A stretch of DNA of 64,000 nt from Myrmaecium sp. VS I D KN 1 (lineage: Eukaryota; Ascomycota; Dothideomycetes; Valsariales; Valsariaceae), in the NCBI GenBank assembly GCA_019775845.1, contig JADQAV010000036.1, positions 62,001 to 126,000 on the forward strand. The letters are read 5' to 3'. The translations under genes and the position numbers were made by a program. The notes beneath the pieces were generated by a model. That model was given only the letters and a program-made list of their open reading frames with translations. It ran no database searches and was not told where the DNA came from. Each line of letters begins with the position of its first letter. The first letter of the stretch is position 1. This document shows positions 42,941-53,683 of this stretch, piece after piece.

Positions 42941-45900
42941 ATGACGATGGCAAGCTCCACCTCCTCCACCTCCGAGCGCCGCGGCTCCTTCCAGCGGGAG
43001 CGGAAGCCGTCGATGAGCGCGCCGCTGTCCGAGATCCTGGGCCCGGTCGGGCCCGGGTTCAGCCGGCCGAAGCACAAGAGGACGGTGACGGGGTTCGGGC
43101 CGTCGGAGATCAAGGCGGTCGAGGCTGCTATCCCGGAGCCGGCTCGTGAGGCGTATGTTTTCCCCCCCCTCTTTCTCTTGTGCTCTCTTTTTTCAGGATA
43201 CTCTTCTGTGATTCTATTTACCGTTTGCTAACGGCTTGATGTTTGCGGTTTTAGGTGGAAGAAGTTTGTATGGAAGACCTTGGTCTGTGCGTGCGTGTGT
43301 ATGCAAGGCTGACGATGAGATAAACGATTAGACTCCGAGAGGGTTCCAGTCTAAGGAGGAATTCCAAGTACGATCCGATTCACTTCTTTTATGATCCCGA
43401 GGGGAGAGAGGGTGGGCTGACATTGCTTCCAGAAAGAGCTGATTCGCCATGTCGAGACGACGCTCGCTCGGTCTCTTTACAACTGCGATGAAGGGTGCGT
43501 TGAGAGCGTTCCGCTGTGACGCATGGGTCCCGCAGCTAATGGCGTAACAGTGCGACGTATGGCGGGACGGCTCTGGCCTTCAAGGACAGGTTGATCCTGG
43601 ACTGGAACAAGACGCAGCAGAATCAGACGTTCGCTGACCAGAAACGCGTTTATTATCTTTCCCTGGAGTTTCTGATGGGTAGAGCATTGGATAATGCCAT
43701 GCTGAACGTGGGTTTGAAAGAGGTTGCGAAAGGTGTGTGGCCGGTGTTTGCTCTTCCCCGCTCATGGCCCCTCCGCTAACAATACCCCAGATGGTCTTGG
43801 GGAGCTTGGTTTTCGCATGGAAGATATCATATCTCAGGAGCACGATGCTGCTCTTGGTAACGGTGGCCTCGGTCGTCTGGCCGCGTGTTTCCTTGACAGT
43901 CTCGCCTCGCTCAATTACCCTGCATGGGGCTACGGTCTGCGGTACCGGTACGGTATCTTCAAGCAGGAAATCATCGACGGCTACCAAGTGGAAGTCCCAG
44001 ACTATTGGCTCGACTTCAACCCCTGGGAATTCCTTCGCCACGATGTCACTGTAGACATCCAGTTCTACGGACATGCGAGCAAGTACCAGTAGGTTGATGC
44101 TGCCCAGGCTTGAACGCTCATGCCCGCTAACCTTGCTCTCAGGGATGATAACGGGAAGACGGTGGCCAGCTGGGAAGGTGGCGAGATCGTCAAAGCGGTC
44201 GCTTATGATGTTCCCAGTAAGTAAAGCTGCCCGACTCGATGTTCGGATGTTCCTGACGAGTCATAGTTCCTGGGTATAAGACCGGGACAACCAACAACCT
44301 CCGTCTTTGGGCCAGCAAAGCCGCCAGCGGCGAGTTTGACTTCCAAAAGTTCAACTCTGGTGAATATGAAAGCTCCGTGGCCGACCAGCAGAGAGCGGAG
44401 ACAATCTCCGCCGTCCTCTATCCCAACGATAACCTGGAGCGAGGCAAGGAGCTGCGCTTAAAGCAGCAGTACTTCTGGTGCGCAGCCTCCCTGTACGACA
44501 TTGTCAGGAGGTTCAAGAAGACCAAGCGTGCGTGGAAGGACTTTCCCAACCAAGTTGCCATTCAACTCAACGACACACATCCCACTCTCGCAATCCCCGA
44601 ACTGCAGCGTATCTTGGTCGACATCGAAGGACTAGAGTGGGACGAGGCATGGAGCATCGTCTCCAAGACCTTTGGTTACACTAACCATACCGTTCTTCCT
44701 GAGGCCCTCGAGAAGTGGTCTGTCCCGCTCATGCAGCACCTTCTTCCTCGCCATCTCCAGATCATCTATGATATCAACCTCCAGTTCCTTCAGTATGTGG
44801 AGCGCAACTTTCCCAGTGATCGCGACATGCTGGCTCGGGTTTCCATCATCGAGGAGTCCAACCCGAAGATGGTCCGCATGGCGTATCTTGCGGTCATCGG
44901 GTCTCACAAGGTCAATGGAGTCGCCGAGTTGCACTCGGACCTGATCAAGGCCACCATCTTCAAGGACTTCGTCAAGGTGTTCGGACCGGACAAGTTTACC
45001 AACGTGACCAACGGCATCACCCCTCGCCGATGGCTCCACCAAGCCAACCCACGGCTGAGCGAGTTGATCGCGTCGAAGCTTGGCGGCTATGACTTCCTCA
45101 AAGACCTCACCCTGCTCCACAAGATCGAGAATCACGTGAACGATAAGGATTTCCGGAAGGAATTCCAGGAGATCAAGTATGCCAACAAGGTTCGCCTGGC
45201 AAAGCATATCAAGGAGACCACCGGCGTCAGCGTCAACCCGTCGTCCCTCTTTGATGTTCAGGTCAAACGTATCCATGAATACAAACGGCAGCAACTGAAC
45301 ATCTTCGGTGTTATTCACCGATACCTTCAGATCAAGAAGATGTCTCCCGAAGAGCGCAAAAAGCTTACACCGCGCGTCTCTATCTTTGGTGGCAAGGCCG
45401 CTCCCGGTTACTGGATGGCCAAGACGGTGATCCATCTCATCTGCGAGGTCGGACGCGTGATCAACAGTGACAAGGACGTCGGTGACCTGCTTAAGGTCAT
45501 CTTCGTCGAGGACTACAATGTCAGCAAGGCTGAGATCATTTGCCCCGCCTCCGACATCAGCGAGCATATCTCAACCGCTGGCACGGAAGCCAGTGGAACG
45601 AGCAACATGAAGTTTGTCCTCAACGGCGGTCTCATCATCGGAACCTGCGACGGCGCCAACATCGAAATCACCCGCGAGATCGGCGAGAACAACATCTTCC
45701 TCTTCGGCAACCTCGCGGAGGACGTCGAGGATCTCCGTCACCAGCATCTCTACGGCAACTTCCAGCTCGACCCGTCCCTGGCCGCGGTCTTCGACGCGAT
45801 CCACAGCGGCACGTTCGGCGACGCCACCGGCTTCTCCGCCCTCCTCAACGCGATCGTCGAGCACGGGGACTACTACCTCGTCTCGGACGACTTCGCGTCC

Positions 45901-46080
45901 TACTGCAAGACGCAGGAGATGATCGACGAGGCCTACCGCAACCAGGAGGAGTGGCTGACCAAGTGCATCACCAGCGTCGCCCGGATGGGCTTCTTCAGCA
46001 GCGACCGCTGCATCGATGAATACGCCGAGACCATCTGGAACATCGAGCCGCTTCAGCCGAAGGATGAGCCGGCCCCGTGA
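42941..46080 (+). CDS. GPH1: Glycogen phosphorylase
   Basis: Reaction: phosphorolysis of alpha-1,4-glucan ends to glucose-1-phosphate, mobilising glycogen. Model of eight exons: join(42941..43152, 43255..43267, 43332..43367, 43433..43494, 43551..43732, 43791..44088, 44143..44216, 44267..46080), 896 aa. Exon 2 is 13 nt and exon 3 is 36 nt; they join as [19 protein letters not shown], with the same spacing as I recall for yeast Gph1. Family blocks include [47 protein letters not shown] and [14 protein letters not shown], and the PLP-binding [10 protein letters not shown] (Lys741). The N-terminal Ser-rich segment may carry regulatory phosphorylation sites, as in yeast. The exon 2 boundaries are the least certain part of the model. 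Confidence 0.95.
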
Positions 46081-46901
46081 GGGAGGGAAGGGCAGATTGA
46101 TTTTGCTACCCGTGCGGCTACTCGTTTCCGAGTGCATCATCGCCACTCCTTGCTGAGAATGACTGAATTCTTTTTGCAATTGGCTTTCTCTCCTTTTGTG
46201 TTAAGGTTGTTTTTTGGCAATGCGCTTCCTGTTTGTCTGACGCGCTCATGCTTATGATGAAAGACGGACGTTGTTAGATAGTCTGTGGTGAAACGAGCGG
46301 TTACCTCCTCTTCTTGTTCTTTTTCTCGGTAATATATATTGATCAATCGCACACATAGCAGCCTTTCTTTGTCTTTTCCTGTTTTTCATATGCAATCCTG
46401 TGATTGGTCCCGCCCCTCTGAAATCTGCCCCGTGATCAGTCGTTTTGAGCAAGGGGTGAGTAAGTAATAGCAACGTAATTAGGAATAAAGTTGGAGTAAG
46501 ACACGACATCTATCACGGCTTGCGAGTCTCCCCAAACAGTTCTGAAACAAATCCCTTTCTACGCGTCACACACCGCGATGCCCACACGCACGTGATATAC
46601 TTTCATCCTCCCCCAAAACAAAAAAAAAAAAAAAAAAAGAAAAGAAACAAAAAGCAGCGCCGTGTCCACCACCCCTCCTTTCTCTGTTCTAGAATCCGGC
46701 CAGGCCAGGAAAGGAAATCATCCCCATCTACGTCGTACCCTGCGTCTCGCTCTCACTTCACGCGTCGCCGCTGCGTTTAATCCTTGGCGAGCGGGCTGGC
46801 GTGTCTGGCGTGCGGGGGGTCAGCAAGGAAGAAGGGGTAAAGGGTAAGGGTAAGGTCAGGGGACATGGATGACATGTGAGTGGGGGGACAGGTGGTAAAT
46901 C
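46081..46901. other. Convergent intergenic region with a poly-A tract
   Basis: Shared 3' space of GPH1 (+) and the Yip1-family gene (-). It contains a run of 19 A at 46620-46638. No gene is supported. Confidence 0.5.
46620..46638. repeat. Poly(A) homopolymer
   Basis: Nineteen consecutive A residues, followed by A-rich sequence to about 46655. No open frame or other hallmark of a retroposed element surrounds it. Confidence 0.8.
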
Positions 46902-48136
46902 TTACGCGAAGAAGAGGATCTTGATGGCGACGGCGAGGCCGGCGTGGAGGACGAGGACGGCGAGGAGGAGGATCTTGGCGGTGCGGACGTCGGTGGCGTT
47001 GAGGATGGGGTAGCTTTTTGATGGGGAAAAGAAGGAGGGGGATACGGGTTAGTTCTTTCTTTTGTTCCTTTTTTTTCTTGGGAAGGGATTTTTTTTCTTT
47101 TTCTTGGGGGGGGGGGGGGAGGNNNNNNNNNNNNNNNGGGGGGGGGCGGCTTACAGGTTCCTCACGAGAAACAGGGCGGAGCAGGCGAAGCCGAGGCCGA
47201 CGAAGACGTAGTTGAGGACGGTGACGGGGGACCAGGAGATGAGGGCGACGGGGATCCAGATGAGGTTGGCGTAGCCGTACAGGGCGGCGCACTCGAGGAG
47301 GGAGGCGGGGGCGGACGGACCGACGAGCCAGGCGCGGAGGAGGGCCCAGAGGGCGAGGGGGACGGCGGCGGTGTAACCGTAGATGAGCCCCGCGGCGCCG
47401 GAGAGGAGGCGGAAGTCGTAGGCGAAGTGGGCGGCCCCGGTGCGGGCGAGGTACTGGCTGATGGTGCCGGTGAGGAAGAGGATGAGGACGACGGTGGTGG
47501 CGATCCAGAAGGGCCCGTATAGGTCCGGGTTGCCGTCGAGGACGTCGAGGAAGTCGGCGCGGGTGGTGGGTCGGAGGGCGGCGCCGCAGCGGCGCAGCAC
47601 CTCGGTTGTGTCGACGTCGAAGAATTGCGCGTAGAAGGCGAGGGACCAGAGGAACCGCTTGGAGGAGCCGCCGCTTGAGTTGTGGTGGTGGTTGTTGTTG
47701 TTGTGTGTGGGGAGGAAACCGCCGCCGCTGGCGGTGCTGGCGTCGGGGGGAACGGTCTTGCGGGAGCTGGCGCCGGTTGGGTCGTCGAAGTCTGCAGTGC
47801 GAGAGGAATGGTGTGAGCGAAGCTATCGCCATTGCCTCTCCAGAGTACAGTGGAGGGAAACCGCTCTAGACTGGACTGAACTGAGAAGAACTTACTGGAC
47901 GAGTGAAACTCGAGATCCTCCTGCAAGTCCGTATGGCCCAGATCGTCGCCCTGCGATGCCGGGTATGCCCACGTTAGCCACCGCGCTTTCACCATTCCAG
48001 ATCTATCTATCCTCCCTCATCCATCGAACCGTCTTCCGGAGAGGAGGAGAGAGGGTGTGTATGTGTGTTGGTTGAGGAGGGTCGAGCTTACGCCAGCGTC
48101 GACGTCTACCACTACATCGTATCCGCGGTTCGCCAT
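46902..48136 (-). CDS. Yip1-domain family protein (YIPF-like), Golgi/ER trafficking
   Basis: Role by family: multi-pass Golgi/ER membrane protein that interacts with Rab GTPases in vesicle traffic. Model: complement(join(46902..47013, 47155..47791, 47896..47950, 48092..48136)), 282 aa. The exons join as MANRGYDVVVDVDAG, then GDDLGHTDLQEDLEFHSSNF, both typical of the fungal orthologs. A Ser/His/Asn linker precedes RFLWSLAFYAQFFDVDT. The Yip1 domain has about five helices, with GNPDLYGPFWIATTVVLILF, FAYDFRLLSGAAGLIYGYT, ALYGYANLIWIPVALISWSP and a final one ending KILFFA. Intron 3 (141 nt) contains the 15-base assembly gap flanked by G runs, but neither splice site is affected. Coding sequence is extremely G/C-ending. 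Confidence 0.88.
47123..47137. other. Assembly gap (15 N) inside an intron
   Basis: Fifteen N with plus-strand G homopolymers on both sides (from about 47106 and to 47146). It lies in intron 3 of the Yip1-family gene. The run of G explains the failed base calls, and the true length is unknown. Confidence 0.95.
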
Positions 48137-48682
48137 ATGGGAGGGAGGAGGGGATGTTTCTCGTTCGAGCGGATATGCGCGCGCGGGACGGTCGAGGGAA
48201 TGGAGGAGGTTCGGATGAGAGCTTTTCGAGCTGTGAGCTTCGAGCTTTGCTGTCTTCTTTAGCTAGGTCGGAACGTCGGCAGCGCGGAGTGATCGTTAAG
48301 CTACGGTTGCGGTTGCGCGTTCATGGGGGACCGCCCGGGGTCCCTCCGCCCACACGGCAAGGTTGCGCGGCGCTCGCAACGCGCTCCGATTGGGTGGTGC
48401 GGTGCATCCCTCCGACCACCGCCTCCGTAAGGCTGAGGAATGGGGGAGCACGTATGAATATATGGATTGGATATAGCACGGAATAAGAGAGATTCGAAGA
48501 AGTGGAAAATGGCATTGTATTTTCTCGTTGTCTCCTCCGTGCAGTTCCAGTTCATCCACCGCAGACGACACATCCGCCCTCCATCGCTCTGAAAGCATCA
48601 TTCCTTGCCATATATACGAAAATATATAAAAACATCAACCCGTCCACAAATAAATCCAAGCAAAACCAAAAGAATCCACCCA
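48137..48682. other. Intergenic, Yip1-family promoter
   Basis: About 0.55 kb between two minus-strand genes. No gene is supported. It is A/C-rich near 48605-48700, at the 3' end of the Egt2-like gene. Confidence 0.45.
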
Positions 48683-50322
48683 TCAAACAAACTCCCCCCT
48701 CTCCACGCGCCCACAAAGCTCCTTCAAGATCCCCGCCGCGCGTTCAAAATCCGCCAACTCAAGGTAGACCTGCGCACTCAACCGCGCCCACCACGCGCCC
48801 TGAAACCACACCAGCGCCACAAACGTCCCAAACTCCTCCACCATCACGCGGGCCATCCACTGCAGCACCTTCGCCCCCAGGGCCGCCGCATCTGCATCCG
48901 CATCCGCATCAACCATCTCCCCCGCGCCTGCCGCGAGCCTCACCACCTCCGGATCCAGCGGCAAACGCACATTGCTAAAGCAGCACTTTCCCAAAGTACC
49001 CTGGTCGTTCTCCAGCACCTCGGTGCCGAGGGCGGCGGCGACGGCGCGGCCGCCGGCGCGGGCGAGGGTGTGGCAGTAGGTGCGGATGGCGGCTTCGCCG
49101 CCCAGGGCGGTGGCGCGGTAGTGCAGCGCGGCGGGGATGCAGAGGTAGGGGCTGCTGTCGATGGTGCCGACGAATTGGAAGTTGGTGGCCCAGGGGGAGG
49201 AGGACTGGGTGGGGGAGGAGGGGGGCAGGGGGTTGGGGATGGGGGGTTGGTTGGGTCTACGGGGGGTGAGTTATCAATATGCGGGGGAATGGGGGATTGG
49301 GGCTTACTTACTTGGGTAAGGGATGGAAGCCGTGGGATGTGGGGAGCGTGGTTCGGATGAGGTGTTGGTTGCGGAGGGGGACGTAGAAGACGGCGCAGCC
49401 GCGGGGGGTGAATAGCCACCTACAGTAGGATATACTCAATCAGCAAACTGCACAATCGGAGGGGAGGGGATGCAAAGCACATACTTATGACAATTGCTCA
49501 CCAAAAAATCCGGATCCAGCTCCGTCAAATCAAGCTCGACATGGCCCACGCCATGCGCGCCATCCACCAAGCTCAACACCCCCAACTCCCGACACGCCTC
49601 CACCAGCCGCTCGAACGGGACGCGCACGCCGGGCATGCTCACCACGAGATCGAACATGGCCAGCACGACGCGGTGGCCGCGGCGGCGCTCCCCTTCCACC
49701 GCCGCGCGGAACGCGCGCACCAGTTCCGCATCCGCGACCGGATACGCGCACTCGATCCGGACCCCCTCCACCGGCGTGGTCTCGGCCAGGTGCTGGATGG
49801 TCTTCTCGCACGCGCCGTAGATGCTGGCGAAGTAGAGGATGCGGTCGCCGGGGGCGTAGGCCAGGTTGCGCAGCACCGTGTTCACGCCTGTCGTTGCGTT
49901 GGGCACGAGGACGAGGGTGTCGAGCGGGGCGTGCAGGAGCGTGGCCAGGGCGGCTCGGGACGTGTTGAGGTGCGCTGGGTAGTCGTAGCGGATGAAGGCG
50001 TCTGGGCGGGCTTCGGCGGCGTCTTGGAAGTGGCGGAGGGTGCTCCGGATGGGGCGGGGGTAGGTGCCGAAGGAGCCTGGAGGGTGGGGGGTTGGTGTGA
50101 GGGCCCGGGGGGGTTGAGGGGATGGGAAGGAGAGCAAGTAAAGAAAAGAAGCGATTGAGAAAGCACAAGAAGAAAGAGAGACCCTTTCTCCCCTTTCCAG
50201 TCGTTCACTCACTCACCATGATTCAAATTCAACCAATCATCCGCCATCAAAAAGTCCTTCCGGAGCGGAGCGCCGAAGGTGACGCCCGGAGGGGCCAAGG
50301 TAGAAGGCGGGGCGTCGCTCAT
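48683..50322 (-). CDS. PLP-dependent aminotransferase class V, Egt2 / isopenicillin-N-epimerase-like
   Basis: Model: complement(join(48683..49256, 49312..49419, 49485..50076, 50217..50322)), 459 aa; introns 55, 65 and 140 nt, phases consistent. Family blocks: [18 protein letters not shown] at the first junction, [34 protein letters not shown] (Asp and His near the PLP ring), NCHKW across the second intron (PLP lysine, about residue 233) and [20 protein letters not shown]. The closest characterised fungal relatives I know of are Egt2, the C-S lyase finishing ergothioneine from hercynylcysteine sulfoxide, and CefD-like epimerases. Sequence alone does not decide between them. No Egt1-like or beta-lactam gene lies nearby. 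A Pro/Ser-rich insert precedes NFQFVG. Confidence 0.85.
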
Positions 50323-50842
50323 TTTGACAACCGCGTCTCACTTCGGGATGTAGTACTGATATAGTATTCTGCGACTTCGGTTCACGAATGGCGGGGGAGG
50401 TGATTTATTTATACTGTGTGTTTGGTGTTGATGTTAGGTTAGTGGTTGACTCACGGGAGGAGTGAGTACAATCGAGCACGCCAGAGTGGTGACTCTTGAT
50501 ACGGTAGCCCCGTCACCTATCACCAGTCACCCTCCACCCTTGATTGATAGCCTTCTTTCTTCGATATAAAATAATTCACGAACTCGAATAAATAATGCAC
50601 GAAGAGGATACACAGCATTTCCTTTCTTTTTTTTCATTTTCTATTCTTCGTTTCTTTATCTATATTTTTTGTATGTTTCAGATGAGACGTTAAGCCGCCG
50701 TTCTTCTACTCTAACCCGCGCAGATAACACAGCGCCGCCTGGGTAAGAAGCCGGGCTACACAGAATGCCTTCCTCCACAGCCATATCCATCAAACCCCCA
50801 CCCCCATCACCCACCACCCACCACCCCATCCCCCCAACCCCA
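50323..50842. other. Intergenic, Egt2-like promoter
   Basis: About 0.5 kb between minus-strand genes, A/T-rich at 50540-50680. It carries a minus-strand TATA-like string at 50406-50413. No gene is supported. Confidence 0.5.
50406..50413 (-). promoter_or_regulatory. Candidate TATA box of the Egt2-like gene
   Basis: TATAAATA on the minus strand, about 84-91 bases upstream of the start codon at 50322. This is a prediction from position and sequence only. Confidence 0.4.
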
Positions 50843-51959
50843 CTAAATCGTCCTCACCCCCACCGCCTCCTCCCTCCTCACCCGGCGGCGATACTGCTCC
50901 CGAAACTGCACCCGCCCCACGGTACCCACACCCACCGCAATCCCCAACCCCGCCGTCCAAATACACGTGATCACCAGCCCGGTCGGAAAGAAAGCCAACC
51001 GAGTACCAGGAACGACGAGGGGCGGGTTGGTTGCGACGGCGCTGGAGGTGGAGGTAGAGGTGGTGGCGAGGGCGGCGGTGGTGGTGGCTTGCTTGGCGAA
51101 GACGCCGTGGACGAAGGCGGCTTCGGTGGAGGAGAGGGTGGTGTGGAGGGTGCTGGGGTTGCTGGCGATCAGGTTGATGGTGGGGATGAGGAGGGGTTGG
51201 AGTTGTGCGCTGGGAGGGGGATGGTTAGTGAGGAATGCTTGGGATGTGGTGGTTGTTGGTGTGGTCTTACTCGGTCATGGAGCTCTCCATCAGATCCGCA
51301 TTGATCTTGCCAACGTACATGACCGTCTTCAACGGCCCCGTCGTCGTGCCATCGGCGGCGGCGGCGGCTTGCCGGGTGCGCAAGCGCTCGTCATCTCGCA
51401 GCCGTGTCCAGAGCACGCCGTGGCCGTCCCGCTTGGTGACCGGGAAGCTGCTGCTGTTGGTCATCTGCACGGTGGCGCCGGGGTACGACAGCGTCATGCC
51501 CATGTCCCCGACCGTCAGGCCGACCCAGTCGTCCGTCGGGGCGGAGATGTTGTACATCCGCACCTCCGCCTGGAACACGCCGGTGCGGTTGTCCAGGAAC
51601 GGCAGGTTGTAGCAGATGGCCAGGCCGGCTGGGTTGGAGGCCTGTCCGTTCAAGGCGGCCAGCGCGGTCTCGCATGCTGCCTCGGTGTCGGCGTCCCACT
51701 GGGCGAGAGTGGTGGTGGGGGTGTTGGTCGCTTGCGGGGTGGCGGAGGACAAGACGGTTGATGTCGTCGCCGCTGCTCTCCGCTCTATGTCATCGACCAT
51801 GTCTTGCGCGTGATAGCGCATCCGCGTCTCGATGTCCTGGTTCCTGGCGTGCAGATCCTGGGCGGCGTCGAACACCCGTTTGAACAGGTGGTCGGCGGCG
51901 GCGGAGTGGGCTTGGGCGGCGCAGAGCAGGCCGCCCAGCGTGTAGTACAGCAAGCGCAT
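50843..51959 (-). CDS. Unknown secreted-pathway type I membrane protein
   Basis: Model: complement(join(50843..51209, 51271..51959)), 351 aa; intron 61 nt, phase 2. I do not recognise a family. The N-terminus is a signal peptide (LLYYTLGGLLCAAQAHSAA). The next 60 residues form a helical stretch (RVFDAAQDLHARNQDIETRM). A Thr/Ser-rich segment is followed by a compact region with two Cys (ETALAALNGQASNPAGLAIC) and two N-glycosylation sequons (NRT, NIS), plus a further NSS. Near the C-terminus a Thr/Ser-rich stalk leads into one transmembrane helix (FFPTGLVITCIWTAGLGIAV) and a basic cytosolic tail ending RRRVRREEAVGVRTI. This is the layout of a plasma-membrane or vacuolar type I protein with an outside domain. 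Function unknown. Confidence 0.75.
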
Positions 51960-53683
51960 GGCGTCGTGGACAGAATGAGTGAATTAACAGGTAGATAGAG
52001 AATCAATATGGAGAGAAAAAGGCAGGATCGATATGAAAACGAGAGTCGAAGAGTATAAGCTGCCAGCAGCGGCCGCGAGAACGGCGAAGAGAAACGAAGA
52101 TGCAAGATGAAGATTAGGAGAATTGATTGAGGAGGAAGGGAAGAAAGCAAGCAAAGGACATGGTCACGGAAAGGAAGACGGAAAGGCGTGAGAAGAGCGA
52201 AAGATGGCCATGGCGTGAGTATCACAGGAATAGGTATCAGCGGCAAGTCGGCGCAACTGGTCCAGTGGAATTGGCGACACAAGGAGTCGCAGCGTTGCCA
52301 GATGGGTTCGAGCGAAGCGTTTGGGGTTGCGGCGGAGGCGGCAACGCGGGGGGGGGGGACTGGGAACCCCTTCCGACGACTCGTGACGGTGAAGCGGTTT
52401 GGGCCTGTCCGGAGTGGGGGGAAGGAGGAGGATGGATGGAGGGATGCCCAGGCTCACTCACTAACATGAAGTAATCGGTGTACAGAATGTATGTATGTGT
52501 AGATAACTGAAGTAGGCAATGGGTAACTGCCTTGCAGATGACAGCTGTCTCGATCATGTAAGTACCTCCTCTAGGATTCTCAATTCCTTATAGAGAGTTA
52601 GAAAGTGCTACTGTACAGACCTCATCAGGCTGCCCAGGCGCTAACTAGGCGCCTTGATGACCGTGTCCTCCGCTTTCTCCCCTTTGTCTCCACCTCACCC
52701 TCTTGTCTTCCGAGGTCATTATCGCCATCGCCTGGACGACTTTATATATCTCCCCTCTTCCGGCCAGGAAAAGGCTTTCTTCATGATGTTGATCACGGGA
52801 GAATATATTTAAGGCAGGCAGTTGCACGGCGCCATCATGTTTCCCCATCCGGCCTGAGCCATTCACGCACGCCCGGCACGCACTTGCCCGGCCTCGCCTT
52901 TCGTTCACTCTGAAGACTGCAGTGAGGTGGTGAAGATGGTCGGCCCTGAGGGATGAGCGATAGTGAGTATGTAGGTGCTACTTCTACACAACTAAGGTAG
53001 TAGCTAGCTGTCGAACTGTCGCACAGCTCCGTCTGCTATGGAACCACGTAGCCCGCCCACCCCCTCCGGTCCCCCTCCCTCGCTCTCTCACTTCTTCCCT
53101 CCAGCCTTCCTCGCCAACGACGAACATACATCCCATCCACTGTTGCCGCCGTCGCCGTCGCCCAACGCGCCCGAACCTGTCAGCGCTGTGGCCGCCCCGT
53201 GAACGCACCGGGCCTGCAGTATGCAGCCTGCACCATGCCATGCCCGCTTCATGCGCACCACCCGCGGCCGATCTGCCAGCACATCGGCCTGGTTCCGCAT
53301 ACATGGCCGCCGCCGATATGTCCACGCCCACGGCCCGCCTCCCACGCCCGCCCGGCCGACCTGGCTCGTCCCGTTGGGGGAACGAGTACATCTAACCCTT
53401 CAATTCAATCTCTTCCTCCTCTCATTATCTTCTCCTCCCTTTTGCTCCCGGGCCTCCTGGTCCTGTCTTGCTGCCTCGCCCGCCTCCTCCCCCATCCTCT
53501 CTCATCCTCCCCCTCCATCTCACCGGCACCCTTCCCCCAATCGTCGCCGCCTGCGTCTTCTCTATCGTTCCCCCCGTCTCCTCTCCCGCTCCTCTGCTCG
53601 TTCCAGACTGCTCGAATCCCCTGTCGCTTCCCCGCGACTGAGCTCGTAAACCTCCCGTCCGCTCCCTCTTTGGTCCGGTCACG
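51960..53683. other. Divergent intergenic region, 1.7 kb
   Basis: It separates the unknown membrane protein (-) from the pseudokinase gene (+). C/T-rich leader-like sequence fills 53040-53680. I see no supported gene; frames at 53199-53702 are proline/serine-rich chance frames. Confidence 0.5.

Noticed and set aside
42284-42944. Overlapping plus-strand frames upstream of glycogen phosphorylase
   Set aside because: Low-complexity Pro/Ser/Leu translation of a C/T-rich leader; no domain and no splice-supported link.
44632-45567. A 311-codon minus-strand frame opposite glycogen phosphorylase
   Set aside because: Shadow of a highly conserved enzyme; no independent support.
46620-46660. Poly-A tract as the tail of a retroposon
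   Set aside because: No element body, target duplication or reverse-transcriptase frame was seen nearby.
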